A DNA stretch of 64,000 nucleotides from Scatophagus argus. Its lineage: Eukaryota > Chordata > Actinopteri > Scatophagidae. The DNA is taken from positions 14,238,318 through 14,302,317 of the forward strand of contig NC_058506.1 in assembly GCF_020382885.2 (NCBI RefSeq). Direction: 5' to 3'. The notes beneath the pieces were generated by a model that worked only from the letters and a program-made list of their open reading frames with translations, searched no databases and was not told the origin of the DNA. Positions 33,632-46,164 of the stretch are shown here, piece after piece; position 1 is the first letter of the stretch, and the number at the start of each line of letters is the position of its first letter. The position numbers were made by a program, and so were the translations under genes.

Positions 33632-34265
33632 AGTTTGAAAGCATCAGAGGCTCCACACCCCAGCTAAAGGAAAGAAGGGAAGAATGCCGTAAAACCCGGC
33701 TTATCCACAATATGGATGCACCTTGAATACTGGACTTCCAATTCAGCGGTTATTACACCTCACTGGAAAGTTTTTAAAAGTGTTTCATGTGTATTTTTTT
33801 AATTGTTTCTAAGACTTTTGTGTGGTGTTAATGTCTGTACATGGGCAGAGTTTTTAAAATGTGGACTCATCGAGGCTGTTTGGGGTTGATATCTCGGCTC
33901 TGAAATCGCATGTGGACTACCTGATCAAAAACGTTAGCTGCTCCTCACATGTGCTTCACGGTGAACCAAGTACCAGTATTATACTGCATTTTGACACGTC
34001 CCCTCACGTTCTACCTGTAAGTATTTCAACATGTCCGTAAGTTATGATTCACCACAAATGTGAATGTGTCTTCAGACGGATCTTTCACTAAGAGTTCAGT
34101 CAGTGTTCAGGAAGCATAATGACTGTATATTTTTGAAGACGTATGTTTATTTTCTTAATAAATTATTTTGGTGTTGACCATTCATTCAGGAATGTAAAGT
34201 TGTTTACTCTGAATTGAGGCTTTGTAATTGTTGTATATTGTCGAACACAAATAAAATGAGTCTAA
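33632..34265 (+). other. Alternative last exon / 3' UTR of tpst1
   Basis: An acceptor (TTTCCTCAG) ends at 33631. Joined in phase to the donor at 32803, it would encode SLKASEAPHPS and stop at 33667. AATAAA signals occur at 34157-34162 and 34250-34255, while none is seen just after the read-through stop at 32855. This suggests that transcripts reach this exon. Confidence 0.55.
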
Positions 34266-34692
34266 ATGTCACCTTTTTATGATAATGTTCAGTTATTTTG
34301 TTAATTCAGTTACACCATCCATGTTTGCCTGCCAGCTGAGCTACAGCGCCCTCTAGTGGTGCAAACACAGAACACAAAATGACCTGGTGAGACAAAAAGC
34401 TACATGTCCAAAGTCAAACTTCCCTTCCTTGTTTCAAAAGAAAACCCTGAGATGGATGCATCATCCCTACACAGTGAAGGTTGGACACTTAAAATTGACA
34501 TTCAGAAAGAAGCTCCATGGAGCCACATGGTTAGTAGATCCATCAACCAAACAGAGAACAGAAATTCCTAGAATAGGACAACACAAATAATTCCTGCGGC
34601 ATAGTTTTTGTTTCAAATGATTTAAATAAATTAAAAAACGGAATAATGCCTTTTTTTCTAATTAATCATGGAGTTAAAATGACTTTTGTCCT
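34266..34692. other. Convergent tpst1-opsin interval
   Basis: This is the 3' UTR/spacer between two genes that run toward each other. No coding signal is seen. Confidence 0.5.
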
Positions 34693-36526
34693 CTATGTTG
34701 TATATTGAGCCACTAGCACCAGGGCAGCCTGCGGTACCTGCTGGTCCCTGGATGTGAACGTGGCAGGCACCATGTTTTGTTCTTCTGTTACGGGGTTGGG
34801 GGCGTGAAGCCACACCCCCTGGCTTCTGGGCAGGGTGTGGTGGACTGGTGTGGGCGAAGTCTCCGAGCTGCACCTGATCATGTACAGGAAACACCTGGAA
34901 AACTGAGAGACGCAAACAGGAGGTGGTGGAGGCAGCAAAGTGAGCATGTGACAAAGTCCTGCTTTCATTTCTCTTCTCTTTTGTGCCTCTTTGTCTAATC
35001 TCTCTCCAGTCTGTGGTCTAGAGCTTTTAGAACTGGAACGTTTATGTGTCATTGATTAACAGTACTGAATGTAAAATGATAAAAACATATTTACAGAGAG
35101 ATTGCAAAATCAAAAATGAACCAGATTTTTCATGAGGTCAACCAATTTTCAACGAATTGCTGACTCCTGGCAAAGGCACACGTTAACTTTTAGTTTACCC
35201 ACCACATTAATGTTTTTGGTTTGGAGAAAATGTTAGAGTTTACAGGGAGTGGCTGTTACCTGGTTGTTGAGCAGCACATAGATGACAGGATTGAGGACGG
35301 TGCTGGTCTTTGCCAGCAGCGAGGGGACAACAGTGGCGGCAGGAGACACCATGCCGAGCCGTCCAAAGGAAGCCAGCATCGCTACAACACCATATGGCAC
35401 CCAGCACAACAGGTAGCCCGTCACCATGGAGACCACCATTAAAAGGACACGGCCTTCCCTCTGCTCAGCTGAGGACCGGTTGATCCCGCTGACCTGCAGA
35501 GACACACATACACACACACACACCGGTGGAGGTTTTGAATGGCCGAGCTAGATGTCAAACAGAGGTCAATGGTTACATGTGCTGTGTACTCACCTGCCTG
35601 GCCACCGCTCGCAGAGCCAGCAGGATCCTCCCGTAGCAGAACATCATGACCAGCAGCGGCAACAGCAGGCAGAAGATGAACAAAGAGCTGACGTAGGAGC
35701 GAGCTGCGACCGAGCGCTGCTGCCACTGGACCGAGCAGGTGGTGCCGGGACCCTCCGGCCCGTAGCTGCTCCATCACACACAACACATGCTGTGATTTCA
35801 TATCTTTTATATTCAGAATTTTTAAGTTCTGTGTCATGACATGTTTCATAGCTCCCTGTTGCTCTTTGCCTAGCACAGTAAAAATAGTACAGACCCAATT
35901 TCTTTAGCTTATTTGTTCATAAGAAAGGATCTTATCTAAAGAAAATCCCAAATTCTTTGTGGTTCAATATAATTTAGTTCAGTGGTTGTCCATCTCAAGC
36001 AAGAGTTTTTTGTGCACAAGCTTTTAAATAAATGGATAACCCAGCATTTTACTTTTACACAATGTAAAAAAAGTTAGGCACATTTCTGATTATCATTTGC
36101 ATTAATTAAACAAATAATTAATTCACTCACAGATCATGAAGTTAAAGTACAGGCAGACCATTTGCAGCTGGTCAAACACTGCAGTTATTTTTATTTAGAC
36201 TCACCTCTTATTCATGTTAAGCAAATAAACCAGCACATACTGCCCTCCCACTTTTCAACATCAACAGTCTGGATAAGTAAATAAATGTACACCTAATGAG
36301 AAGAAGTGACGGATTAATATCACCTGCTCCAGCCCAGCAGCGGAGGCACAGTCCAGACCAGCGAGTAGAGCCAGGAGGCAGCGACGGCGAGCCCGGCCCT
36401 GCGGTACTGAGAGGAGTTCGGCTGGGTGCTGTGGAGCACCACCACATAGCGCTCAAAGGACAGCAGAGAGAGAGACACCAGAGAGACGATACCTGACGGA
36501 GGGGGGGGGGGAGAGAGAGAGGGAGA

Positions 36527-36570
<44 letters not shown>

Positions 36571-37912
36571 ATAACAAAGTAAAGCAAACTGAGCCAATCA
36601 TCGTAGACTGTTTCTATGACAGGAAGTGTACGTCTACATCTGTTAAAAAATATGTATTGTTCAGCTTAATGACTGCTTTCAGTTGTGATACACTTTGGTA
36701 CAACAATGAATGACTCTGCACTTGACTTGATTTGATTTTGAATGCAGGGCTCTTATTTGTGATGGAGGATTTTTACATGGTTGCCAGTTAAGCAAAAGAT
36801 CTCAGTCCATCCTGTACAACTGACCCTCCCCTCCTGGAAACCCTAAATGGGACACTTCCCACATTTATTGGCCAATCGCTCAAACACAAATTTAATAGAA
36901 AATATTCATAACATTTGAATCTTTATCTAGAGCTACATCTGCATCAGGATAAAAGCTCAGATACGATGAAGGGATACACGTGCCATGTTTTCTTACATTT
37001 AAGAGAGTAATATATTTATTGTGATGCTGTTTGTTGACTTTTAGTCTTTTTATGTGTTGTATAGGGATGATTGTAGCAACCTAACACACCTATAAGTGCC
37101 TTTTTTATCCTTATAAAACAACAACAATACTCAACTCACCAGTCGAGTGTCTTGCTCCTGAAAGGACCCCAATTCTTAAAATTTCAGTCCCACAATTTTT
37201 CCACATTGTCTCTAGGGACCAGAATCTAATGAACAATCAAAACATCTGATGCTGTTCTCCCTGACAGTAAAAACAAGTGGGCCTATTTGCTGATCCATTA
37301 ATTATATAAAGTAGCCTGATTAAGTAGCCCCACCACATTAAAATAGGGTAATGTACAAATTAATGCATTAATAATTAACTCTAACAAAATGGGCTGATAT
37401 CACATTATTCTCAACTGAACTGCCTAATGAATAGGCTGTATTTTGACGCATAGGCAATTCTTTTGTACTTTTACTTGAAGAATTTGAATGCAGTAACAAC
37501 CAGAGTATTTGTTCTTCTGGCACAAACTCTTAACTGAGATCAAACAACCAGCGGCCATTCATCACTCACCGAATAGCGCGTTGGAGAAGCCGTACCACCG
37601 GCACCCGTAGGTCCCGGTCAGCCACCTGCCGCGCACGCTGGCCGCGAAGCTGAGGGGCGTCCCGAAGATGCAGACGAGCATGTCGCTGGCGCTGATGTTG
37701 ATTAGCAGCAGGTTCACGGGAGTCTGCAGCCGCGGGAAGCGCGAGAACACCAGGAGCGCGAGGAAGTTACCGATGAAGCCCAGGACCAGGATGAACCCGA
37801 GGACCACGGCCACCGCGGTGTGACCTGCCCGGCTGAGCGCGCCGGCGGCGGGGTCGACCACGGAGCTGTGCCCGGTGCTGAGGTTGTTGCTATGCTGCAG
37901 GGGGATCACCAT
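34693..37912 (-). CDS. TMT-type non-visual opsin
   Basis: This is a seven-helix retinal-binding light receptor of the encephalopsin/teleost-multiple-tissue group. The minus-strand exons are 37912-37570, 36492-36324, 35765-35594, 35493-35260 and 34902-34693, in phase, giving 375 residues. NNLS and other N-terminal sites fit glycosylation. LLLINISASDMLVC is helix 2. GCRW carries the helix-3 disulfide Cys. SFERY is the E/DRY motif. LGWSSYGPEGPGTTCS has the conserved loop-2 Glu and Cys. KTSTVLNPVIY holds the retinal-attachment Lys (about residue 290) and the NPxxY motif, and NNQ-FSRCFLYM starts helix 8. Tyr occupies the usual helix-3 counterion site, as in other non-visual opsins that use the loop-2 Glu. 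TMT rather than OPN3 is favoured by the GWSSYGPEG sequence; the paralogue (tmtops1, 2 or 3) is not decided. Confidence 0.9.
36497..36568. repeat. G-run plus (GA)n microsatellite in opsin intron 1
   Basis: About 12 G are followed by about 55 bases of GA repeat. On the minus strand this is a (TC)n-C12 pyrimidine tract ending 5 bases before the exon 2 acceptor, so the repeat serves as that acceptor's pyrimidine tract. Confidence 0.85.
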
Positions 37913-39010
37913 GGCAACCTGTTATCACTGTAAGATGACTGAAGTCAGAGACAGTTAAGAGAGATTAACGGGTTTTGTTATTTATAATTTAATATGAATG
38001 ACATACACGACCAAAAGACGCTTAAATAGGAGGAGGAGGAGGAGGAGGAGGAAGCGGGTGGGGAAGATACACTTCTCTTTCTCCCACACACTTGAAACAG
38101 ACCTGCCTCGACTGCGTTCTCACGTCAATGAGTCCATGTTAAGTCTTTACTTAAAAGTAACACAGTTTTAAACTGAAATACAAACCTGATCACTTTGCAA
38201 CAACCTAAACTATTACGAGTGGAGTCAACTCAGCAAAGAAAGAAGCCACCGGTGGATAAAAAGAAAAGTGAAAGAGAAAAATATGCCAAAACGTTTAAAG
38301 AGAACAAACACTGTTACCTGCATCTGATCACAAACAAAGACCAGATCCATCAAAGATCCAAACGCTGACGTTTCTCCATAGATGACCATCAGCCTGTGAG
38401 AAACGTGTCTTTATATGCTGGTCTGTAATCAGTCTTTATTCTAGAGCAGATTGGGGACCTAAATAACTGAGCCAACATATCAATAATACAAGCTGTGACT
38501 CGGAGGATGAGCCGAGAAGACAAGACTAGCCTGTGTTTTTCACCCTGTTTGCTTTGGTTTCATTTCAAATTAAATCTAGCTGGATTAGTCTTCTGCTCTT
38601 GTATTTATTTATATATATATTTTGTATTTAAATCATCATCGTGACACCAAAACTTTCCAGTAATTTAAGCTGCTCTCTAAAACTTGGGGTATGATAATGC
38701 ATTTAAATTAATTTTTCAAGATAAACAAAAGTGAACCATTAATCACGTCCTGCTTTGCACTGTCTTGCAGAACATTTCTCTGCAGCTGTGACACGATAAA
38801 GCACATCAAAACCCATTAAAATCTGATTTTGGTGAGAATAAAGTTGTCCTAAAGTTGCTGATTCGATTATTGTGGTTTGACAATACAACGCAGTATGAGC
38901 CAGTGCAGCAGTGCTAAAGTTCAATCTGAGCAGTAAATTGCGTAATTGAGCACAAGCTTTACGTCTTCATGAATAACCGCAGGGCCATTTGATTGCGTTC
39001 TTACGTGCAT
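37913..39010. other. Upstream region of the opsin gene
   Basis: No coding signal is seen. An (AGG)n run lies at 38029-38053. Confidence 0.5.
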
Positions 39011-39014
39011 TTGG

Positions 39015-39160
39015 TCCAGGCTGAAATATCTCAACAACTACTGGACAGATTGCCGAGAAACTGTCTGAAGACATTCACGATGACCAGAGGACGAATCCTG
39101 CTGACTTTGGCGATCCTCTCACTTTTCCTCTAGAACCACCAACACGTCTAAATGTCCATT
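39015..39160. repeat. Dispersed teleost repeat (CTGAAATATCTCAACAACTA type)
   Basis: The sequence GAAATATCTCAACAACTACT, then GGACAGATTGCC, then GACATTCACGATGACCAGAGGA, then TGACTTTGGCGATCC, then CTTTTCCTCTAG has the form of a very common interspersed repeat of percomorph genomes. This is from memory; no library search was possible. Confidence 0.45.
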
Positions 39161-40109
39161 TGAATGTTTTATGACTTGTAACACTGACATACGGCTAAGA
39201 TGGTGCTGTTTGATGCTCCCTCCATTGTCTATCTTCAGTAATGCACGGGGCTTCCTTTCCTAATACTTGTTACTTGGCACACAAACATTATGGAAAACCT
39301 GCATGTCATGTACACAGCCCACGTGTACTGAACACAAAGCTGGACGTGGGCAGTGCGGGACCTCACGTTTATCACCTCTTGGATTCCATATGTCAGCCCT
39401 TCGAGAAGTCAATACAACACACGATTACTCATACCTTCAATTTCCTGGGTTAGTAGGGAAAGAAAAGGGCCAGAAGAGCATCACGTGCGGCCACCTACAC
39501 ACCTATTGTCTCGGAGAGGAACTGCGTCACCATGTTCGTCTGCCGCGATTATCAGACACACAGTTAATGTTGAAAGTTGATGGAAGTATTTTATATTATT
39601 ATAGTATGCATGATTTAATGTGGAGAATTTTTTTTAATGAATTCTTGTTTGTCACACTGAAGTGACTGTGACTTTATGTGATCAGTTAACATTCAAATTT
39701 TTAATGCAAAAGTACGGGAATTCAAATAAACCTGAAGTACTTAAAGTAAAGGTGCTCATTATGCTGAGAAGCTCGACAATTTCCACCCAGGGATCAATTA
39801 TGTCAGATCCTAATCAATAATAAAAAGCGAAGACTGAGAAACCTTTGCTGTCCAGTTGTCATGGGACTGTGTTTATTTATATAAAGAGTATAACTTTAGG
39901 TTTAGAAGAAGCAAATGTGGCTGAATTCGTTTTATATTTGAGTTTGTTTGCACGCAGGAGGAAGAAGCTGGTGGGTTTGGAAACCACAAACTCACAGTGA
40001 TGAGAGAAAAGGAAAGAGAGGAAGGATGGATAATGAGAGAAGAGGGGTGGAGGATGATGGGGGATTTAGATGTTGGGAAGGGGAGGGATGGAAGGGGAGA
40101 GGGGTTAGA

Positions 40110-41135
40110 AAGACAAAAAAGATATTATACCTCTCTTCTTTCTCTCTCTCTCCTTCCCTCTTTTCTCTCTTTCCTCATTTTCTCTCATTTCCATCTTCAG
40201 TCTCTCCTGTTCCTTCTTCTCTTCTTCTTTTCTCTCCTTCTTCTGCCTTTACCCTCCTTTCCTCCTTTTTCACCTCGGCCTTCTCTTTATCAGATTTCAA
40301 GGCGAGCCCCTGAAAAGACAACACAGAATTCAGCATTTTCTCTCTCCCAAAAGGTGACATCAAGTTTTTATTATTCAAATCAAAATGATCTGCTGACATG
40401 GCGTACCTGAGGCTCAACATTTTCCTGGGTCAGGAGCTGCATGTCCTCCTCCATCTTGCTCGCCTTGTTGAGCCACTTTTCCTCCTCCCCCCAGGTCTGT
40501 TTCTGCAGCTCCCGCATTTTCTTTGCCAGATTGTCTTGTACTGACGGGGCACCGTTGTTAAATCTCTCATGGCTGCCAAATTTTCCTTGACCAGTTCCAT
40601 AATTTCCTAGTGTTGGATCACCGGGCTCTGTAACTGCTCACAGTTTTGCTGCAGAGTTTCCAGCTTGGCGATTAACTCGGCGTGTCCGGGAATTCGGCGC
40701 CTCACCCGCTCTGCGTTGATCTGTATCACAGCTATGCCAAAGGAGAGTTTCAGCTCACTGACGTGGTCAGACAGTGCCCTGCAGAGTATTTTGAACTTGA
40801 TGTCATCCTTGTCTTCAGCAAGCAGAATTCCATCTCTTTTTCTTTCATTTCACTTTCCATCTGTTTGAGCTGAGAGCCAGACTGTTTTTGACAGGCTCTT
40901 GCAAACTCCAAGGCCTCCAGAAAGCTTTCAGCGGAGATTGTGGCTACAAACAGAGCTGACACCAAACTGTTCCTCTCATCCTGCAGATATTTTTTTTCTT
41001 GCTCTCAGCTGAGCTCCTGGTTGACTGTCTTCTCCCTCAAAGCAGCATTTTTCTGCAGTCATTTCCTTGTTGTCTTATTGCAGGGCTTGCAAGAGTCTGC
41101 TGGGAGGACACTGGCAGCACTGAAAGACACAAATA
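40110..41135 (-). pseudogene. Coiled-coil protein pseudogene
   Basis: On the minus strand, segments of charged helical protein read LQDERNSLVSALFVATISAE, FLEALEFARACQKQSGSQLK, then (after a frame change near 40800) RVRRRIPGHAELIAKLETLQ. A TAG near 40608-40610 and another frame change follow, then KKMRELQKQTWGEEEKWLNK. A plausible phase-0 intron lies between CCTCAG/GTACGC (40407) and TTTTCAG/GGGCTC (40316), followed by a Lys/Glu-rich end. The intron argues against a processed copy, so this is a decayed gene or gene fragment. The family is not recognised. Confidence 0.5.
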
Positions 41136-42111
41136 TACATCAATCCCATCATACACCACAGGTATCTTAACTTTGGATAGAACGGGAGGCTTTCACCTTT
41201 ATTGGTTTTTCTTTTCATCTAATGTGAAAGAGTCTTGCAAATCCAATTTCCTCATTCAGTACTTCAGACAAAACACTGAGTTTCAATGCTTTCCTTAAAT
41301 GCAGTTACTTAACAGCAAATGGAAACATAGTATCCACAAAAACATATGAACTGCAATCTGTTATACCTTGTGGAAACTAAAAACAAAATATAAAACAACT
41401 AAATCACTTCACTAACCATCCACTGTGGAAGTCTGACTTAAGACCTGCATGCTGCTGTCCACAACTCTTATGTATATCATATGATACCAGAATATAGGGA
41501 AAAGAAATGGCAATTCAGTCTGAATGTGAGGCTACAAATCAAAATTCACCAGTTCTTGAACATTAAACACTTTTACTAAAGCTTTAGAAAAATTATTTTG
41601 CTTAGAACATCTTACCTCATCTCTTGACTTGTTGCCTTTTTCCATGTTGGCTGAACACAGATAACATAGCAGAATTTGCTAGTATTTCTGTTTTGCTTGT
41701 ATTTTAAGCCGGCATTCCCACAAGCTTTGGGTGGTGTGACAAAACGATAAACCACAAAACGATACAAACATGTACATTTTGTGACTAAATATAGTTTAAA
41801 GAACCTCCAATACAAGCTCTAATATGTTCAAAGAAGAACAAATCAGAGTGAATTGCTGCTACTTAAAATAAAGTGTAATGAGCACTGAAGCCGTACACTC
41901 TCATACAAATCAAATCCAACACAGTTTCAGTCTCAGTTATCTTCTGTAATTCAGTAATATTTTAGGATCATCAGTACAATACTCAAACCAACAAACTGAC
42001 ACACAGAAATTTGGGGAAAGCTGTAGCTAACCAGCTGGTGAAGTGCAGGTCTAATTACAATGTAAAACAAAATGATGAAAATAGGATAGACATAGTCTAA
42101 CAAGTCATAAT
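41136..42111. other. Intergenic, pseudogene to htatsf1
   Basis: No coding region is supported. Confidence 0.5.
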
Positions 42112-42117
42112 TTTATT
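42112..42117 (-). terminator. htatsf1 poly(A) signal
   Basis: TTTATT on the + strand is AATAAA on the minus strand, about 100 bases past the htatsf1 stop. Confidence 0.55.
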
Positions 42118-42218
42118 TTTCTACATTACAAAACAGCTCAAACTGTCCAAATCTCCTCCTTGCCTGCAAGACTGTCCAATTTGGTTGCCATGGGGACCAA
42201 AGATGTGCATGTAAGTGT

Positions 42219-43333
42219 TTAGGCTTCCTCATCGTCACTTCCTGCGAGACTGCTGTCTGTAGAGTCCACTTCCTGTTCCTGTGGTTCTGTGACTGTTTGC
42301 GGTTCGGGCTCCGTGGTGCTGGAGGGTGCTGTGGGTTCTGAGGTGGTGCTGCCCTCTGCTGGCTTCACGGTGTTGTTCTGCTGGTCTTGGTTACCTCCCT
42401 CCAGGAACGCAGACCAACCCTTGAGCCGCTCCTCTCGCTCTCGCGTCGTCTCTTCCACCTGCACAAACAGATGCAAGGATGCAAATTCTTACTGGATGTA
42501 GAGTCCAGGTTAGTCGAAGAGATCACAGCAACTCAATTATCACACGACTTGTTTGTGAAAGTGATGACAGGCTCCGGCAGTCTATTGTTATGTGAAATAT
42601 GTTTGTATTTTCTTTTATTAATTGCAAAAAACGTCAGCCAGATATGCTACTGCATACAACGCATTTTCATAACAATAGCTTTTTTGTAGCATTACATTGA
42701 CTGTATTGCCCCCAGCCCCAAAACCCCACCCTTCTGCCCTTTCTTATTATGTACGGAAGCAAAAAAAACTTGTAGTTGATCATATATAGTCTTCTCCTCA
42801 AAGTCATTGTCAACATAACTTCATTCCCTTATTGATCTTGGCTCTGCATCTGCAGTTCCTCATAAATCTAAGAATAATTTTGATATTTTATTTTACGTTT
42901 GTTATACCTGATAGTCCGTCGTTCCATCCCAAAGCTGAGCAGACAGCTGCCTTCCTCCAAACCAGCGACCATTGAACGACTGAATGCATGCATCGGCTTC
43001 CTCGGGCTCCTTGAATGCAACTGATGCCACGCCATCCGGGTGTCTCTGCAGCGCAAAGGCAACCACAGACCAGCTATTTACTGATGCCGCTGACATAAAA
43101 TTCAAGCTGATCTTCTGCGAGCTTTTAAAAACAGCACAAATGGCGTTAAACTCACATCAAAGAGGATGACCTTCTTGACCCCGCCGAACTTCTCACACTC
43201 TGTCCGCAGATCCTCACGATACTCATTTAGTACCAGTGGGTCTTCCTGTGAAGGCAACAGAGAGAGACCACAGAGATTAGCACTCTCAATGGGCAGACTG
43301 TATATGTGAGTGAGAGATGGTGAGAGAGCATGA

Positions 43334-43367
<34 letters not shown>

Positions 43368-45513
43368 CTCCGCACCTCAAAATCACTGGGATGGAACATG
43401 TTTCTGATGATGACGACTTTTTCATGCCTCTTTCTCAGTTCTCCTTGTTTCTCCGGCCTCCAGTCCAACTGTCTACATGGACAAAGACAAACAGGCACAA
43501 CTCACATGTTTCAGAATAAAGCTCAGTTATTTGTCTTCTCTTAATCCCCTGCAGAGGAGTTTATCCTTACATGCAGAGTGGGATTTGTGGGAGATTGGTT
43601 AAAAAGTTAAAAAGTTTACTTCTGTTGCTGCAGCATCTTCTTCTTATAATCTTTGCTCTTCTTCTTCTTCTTGCTGGCATCATACTGGCCCTTTAGCTCA
43701 AACCTTGCTGGTTCCACATGGATTCTGTAACCTCGGATCTCGGACTCATCAATCAGACGCATAGCCAAGGCCACCGACTCCTTCTGCGAACAAAAACCAA
43801 ATAAAGACTGTCACTTCACTGGAGTTTAATGCAATAGTACCTATTTAATTGTATAAGGTGATAAGATTTCTAAGGGGAGTGTCTGTCAGTTTGTTTTGGA
43901 ATTGTTCTGCCCTCTAGTATTATGTCTGTGCTGCTTTAAAAGGGAAATTTTGTTTCTTTCACTATTCTAACTGCTATTCTGTCAAAATTTACATCAGACG
44001 GATCCTTGTGATGAAACTACAAATTAAGCTTAAGGCAAACAGGACAGACTGACCTTGAGATAGCAGCAGAGCCCATCTCCCTTCAGATTTCCTTCTCTGT
44101 CCTTGTAGAGTTTGACCTTGTACTCTTCAGTCACAGGGTCCCGCATCACAATGCCACACTTAGACATCAACTCAACAAACTCCTCAGTGCTGATGTCAGG
44201 AGGAAGGCCTTAGGAAAAGTATCAGGCAAGAAATGAGACAGGATAAACAGCGTTAGGTGCACATTAGACAAGTGTTGACTGACAGTGAGAATTAAAGTTA
44301 GTAATACCAACCTGACACATAAACGTTTGTGTTTTTATTGTCGTCAATATCAAACCATCCTGTAGGCACAAAAAAGCATTTATTAAAAGATGTTTGTGCA
44401 AACTTTGAATTGCAAATATAAAACTATTCTATAAACAAGCACAATTGTAGGTAGGGAGAAATGTGAAAATGCCAGCAGTTGATTCACATTTGCGTGTTAG
44501 TTACTGCACTGCTTCTTACTCTCCTCTCCGGTTGTGGATGTCACTTTACCTGCATCTGCTTTCCTCTTCTCCCCTTTCTGCTTGGCTTCTTTCACTGGAG
44601 TCTCATGCTGGTCTGCGTTTGGGTTCTGGGTGGCATCTGCAGGTTTCTCCTTTTCGGGGGGTTTGCTGTCTGGTCCCGGGGCTGCTGGCTGGTCAGTGCT
44701 GCTCACTGCAGCACTGTTCACATCTGGATCTCCTTCCTGAGTAAAGCCATAATTGGCCTGGTAGGCTGCAATGAAGTCCTCTGTTATCTAGAGAAACAAA
44801 GCAAACCTACTTAACATTAACACAGAAAGCTGCTGTGAATGAGTTTGACACACCTCATAAAAGTTCTAACTGTTCAAATACAGTTAATAGAAAGGCTTTC
44901 CCTGCATACAAAAAGTAAGTCTGCAATCCAGTTTGAGCTGTGGTGGCATTTGTAATTTGTGCTGTCAACTTTTGTTTGGGTGACCCATGATACATTTTAT
45001 TGCCAAATGTGGTAAGTAGCAAATACAAACTGGTATGTTAACACTACTGTTGCTATGCCACTGCTACTCCAATCACAGTAGCATAGCACACTGAATATCG
45101 CAAAATCAGCCAAACTGACAATTGATAGGGCTTTGACAATAATGGGTCAACAGCCAATTAAGAGTGTTGACAAAATAAAGCCACATAAATTAAAATACAG
45201 CATCACAGAATGTATATGTGAAAGACTGCTGCAAATACAGAAAGAAAAACATTAGTAAGAAAGATCTCAAGTTCAATGATTTTAAAGAACGGCGACTTTA
45301 AAAATGATGCAGCAAAATAAAAGCTGAGAGGTAAAGAAAAGTTCATACTTTAGGGAACCAGGCCTTCTTTTCATGGTCCCAGTCATATACAGTCCCATCC
45401 TCTGGGTCGGTGTAGGTGTAGGGGTCAGAGCCATCCTCATTTCGCTGGCTATAGAGTTCCTGCATGCGCAGTTGCTCCACAAACTCTTTGTTGGCTTCTG
45501 CTTCACCACTCAT
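42219..45513 (-). CDS. htatsf1: HIV Tat-specific factor 1 homologue (Cus2-like splicing factor)
   Basis: This nuclear RNA-binding protein is associated with U2 snRNP; through its UHM it binds ULM motifs of SF3B1. There are nine coding exons on the minus strand: 45513-45349, 44787-44550, 44359-44312, 44208-44054, 43783-43620, 43472-43376, 43245-43156, 43045-42908 and 42458-42219. All phases match, giving 444 residues. The N-terminus carries the WDHEKKAWFPK aromatic segment. A Pro/Lys-rich linker follows. RRM1 lies at about 143-233 (TNVYVSGLPPDI, GDGLCCYLK). The UHM-type RRM2 lies at about 272-361 (VVIIRNMF, DGVASVAF), with the R-W-F signature in GRWFGGRQL. The C-terminal tail is about 80 residues and acidic, far shorter than in the human protein (about 755 residues). 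A non-coding first exon ends at the donor at 46164. The gene is head to head with bod1. Confidence 0.93.
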
Positions 45514-46164
45514 CTGCAAAAAAAGTGAAATGTCAATTCACACAAGTCACCAAGCCATTGCGTTATAGTATTAGTATTATGTTGCTTGCACAGTCTTGCA
45601 AAGATATGAGAATGGCGTGGTTATTATATCAAAAGTCAGAGAAGAAAGCAGAAAGCAAAGAGACTTTCTTGCACTCATATATTTTTTTAAAAAAAAGTCA
45701 TAAAATGTGTGTGATTCAATGACAACGGCTGCCTGTGGCCAAAGCCAGAGAATAAATGCATATGCCACTGACAAACAGTAAACAACTCTGCTTAGCCTGT
45801 AAAATGTTCCAATCATTCTGAATAGTGCGCTTCTGCCTGCCCACAACAAAGCACTTTTGCAAACAGGACAAGCCAAACAGCCAACCAGACACATATTGCC
45901 ATTGGGACTCTCACCGTCAGCCAGTTGCTTTAACGTTTATTCGTCACACTTTGATTAAACTGACAGCTTAACATGACAGCGTGCTAATTTAGACATGTTG
46001 AAAGTCTTCTCCCCGTGTTCACACCACACTTGTGGCTAAGCTCAGATCGGGATAATTTACTGATGCACATCTGGTAACATTTGAAGGTCTGTCTTTGACA
46101 GTGTTACCACAGCTAATGAGTTAGTTTATGTTAGCCAACAGAGCTAGCTAGCATTAACGTTACC

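Noticed and set aside
36217-36601. Ser/Leu-rich minus-strand frames near the opsin exon 2
   Set aside because: They arise from translating the GA microsatellite; only 36324-36492 is real exon.
39948-40410. Frames on the + strand rich in Ser, Leu and Phe
   Set aside because: They are low-complexity pyrimidine sequence opposite the Lys/Glu-rich pseudogene.
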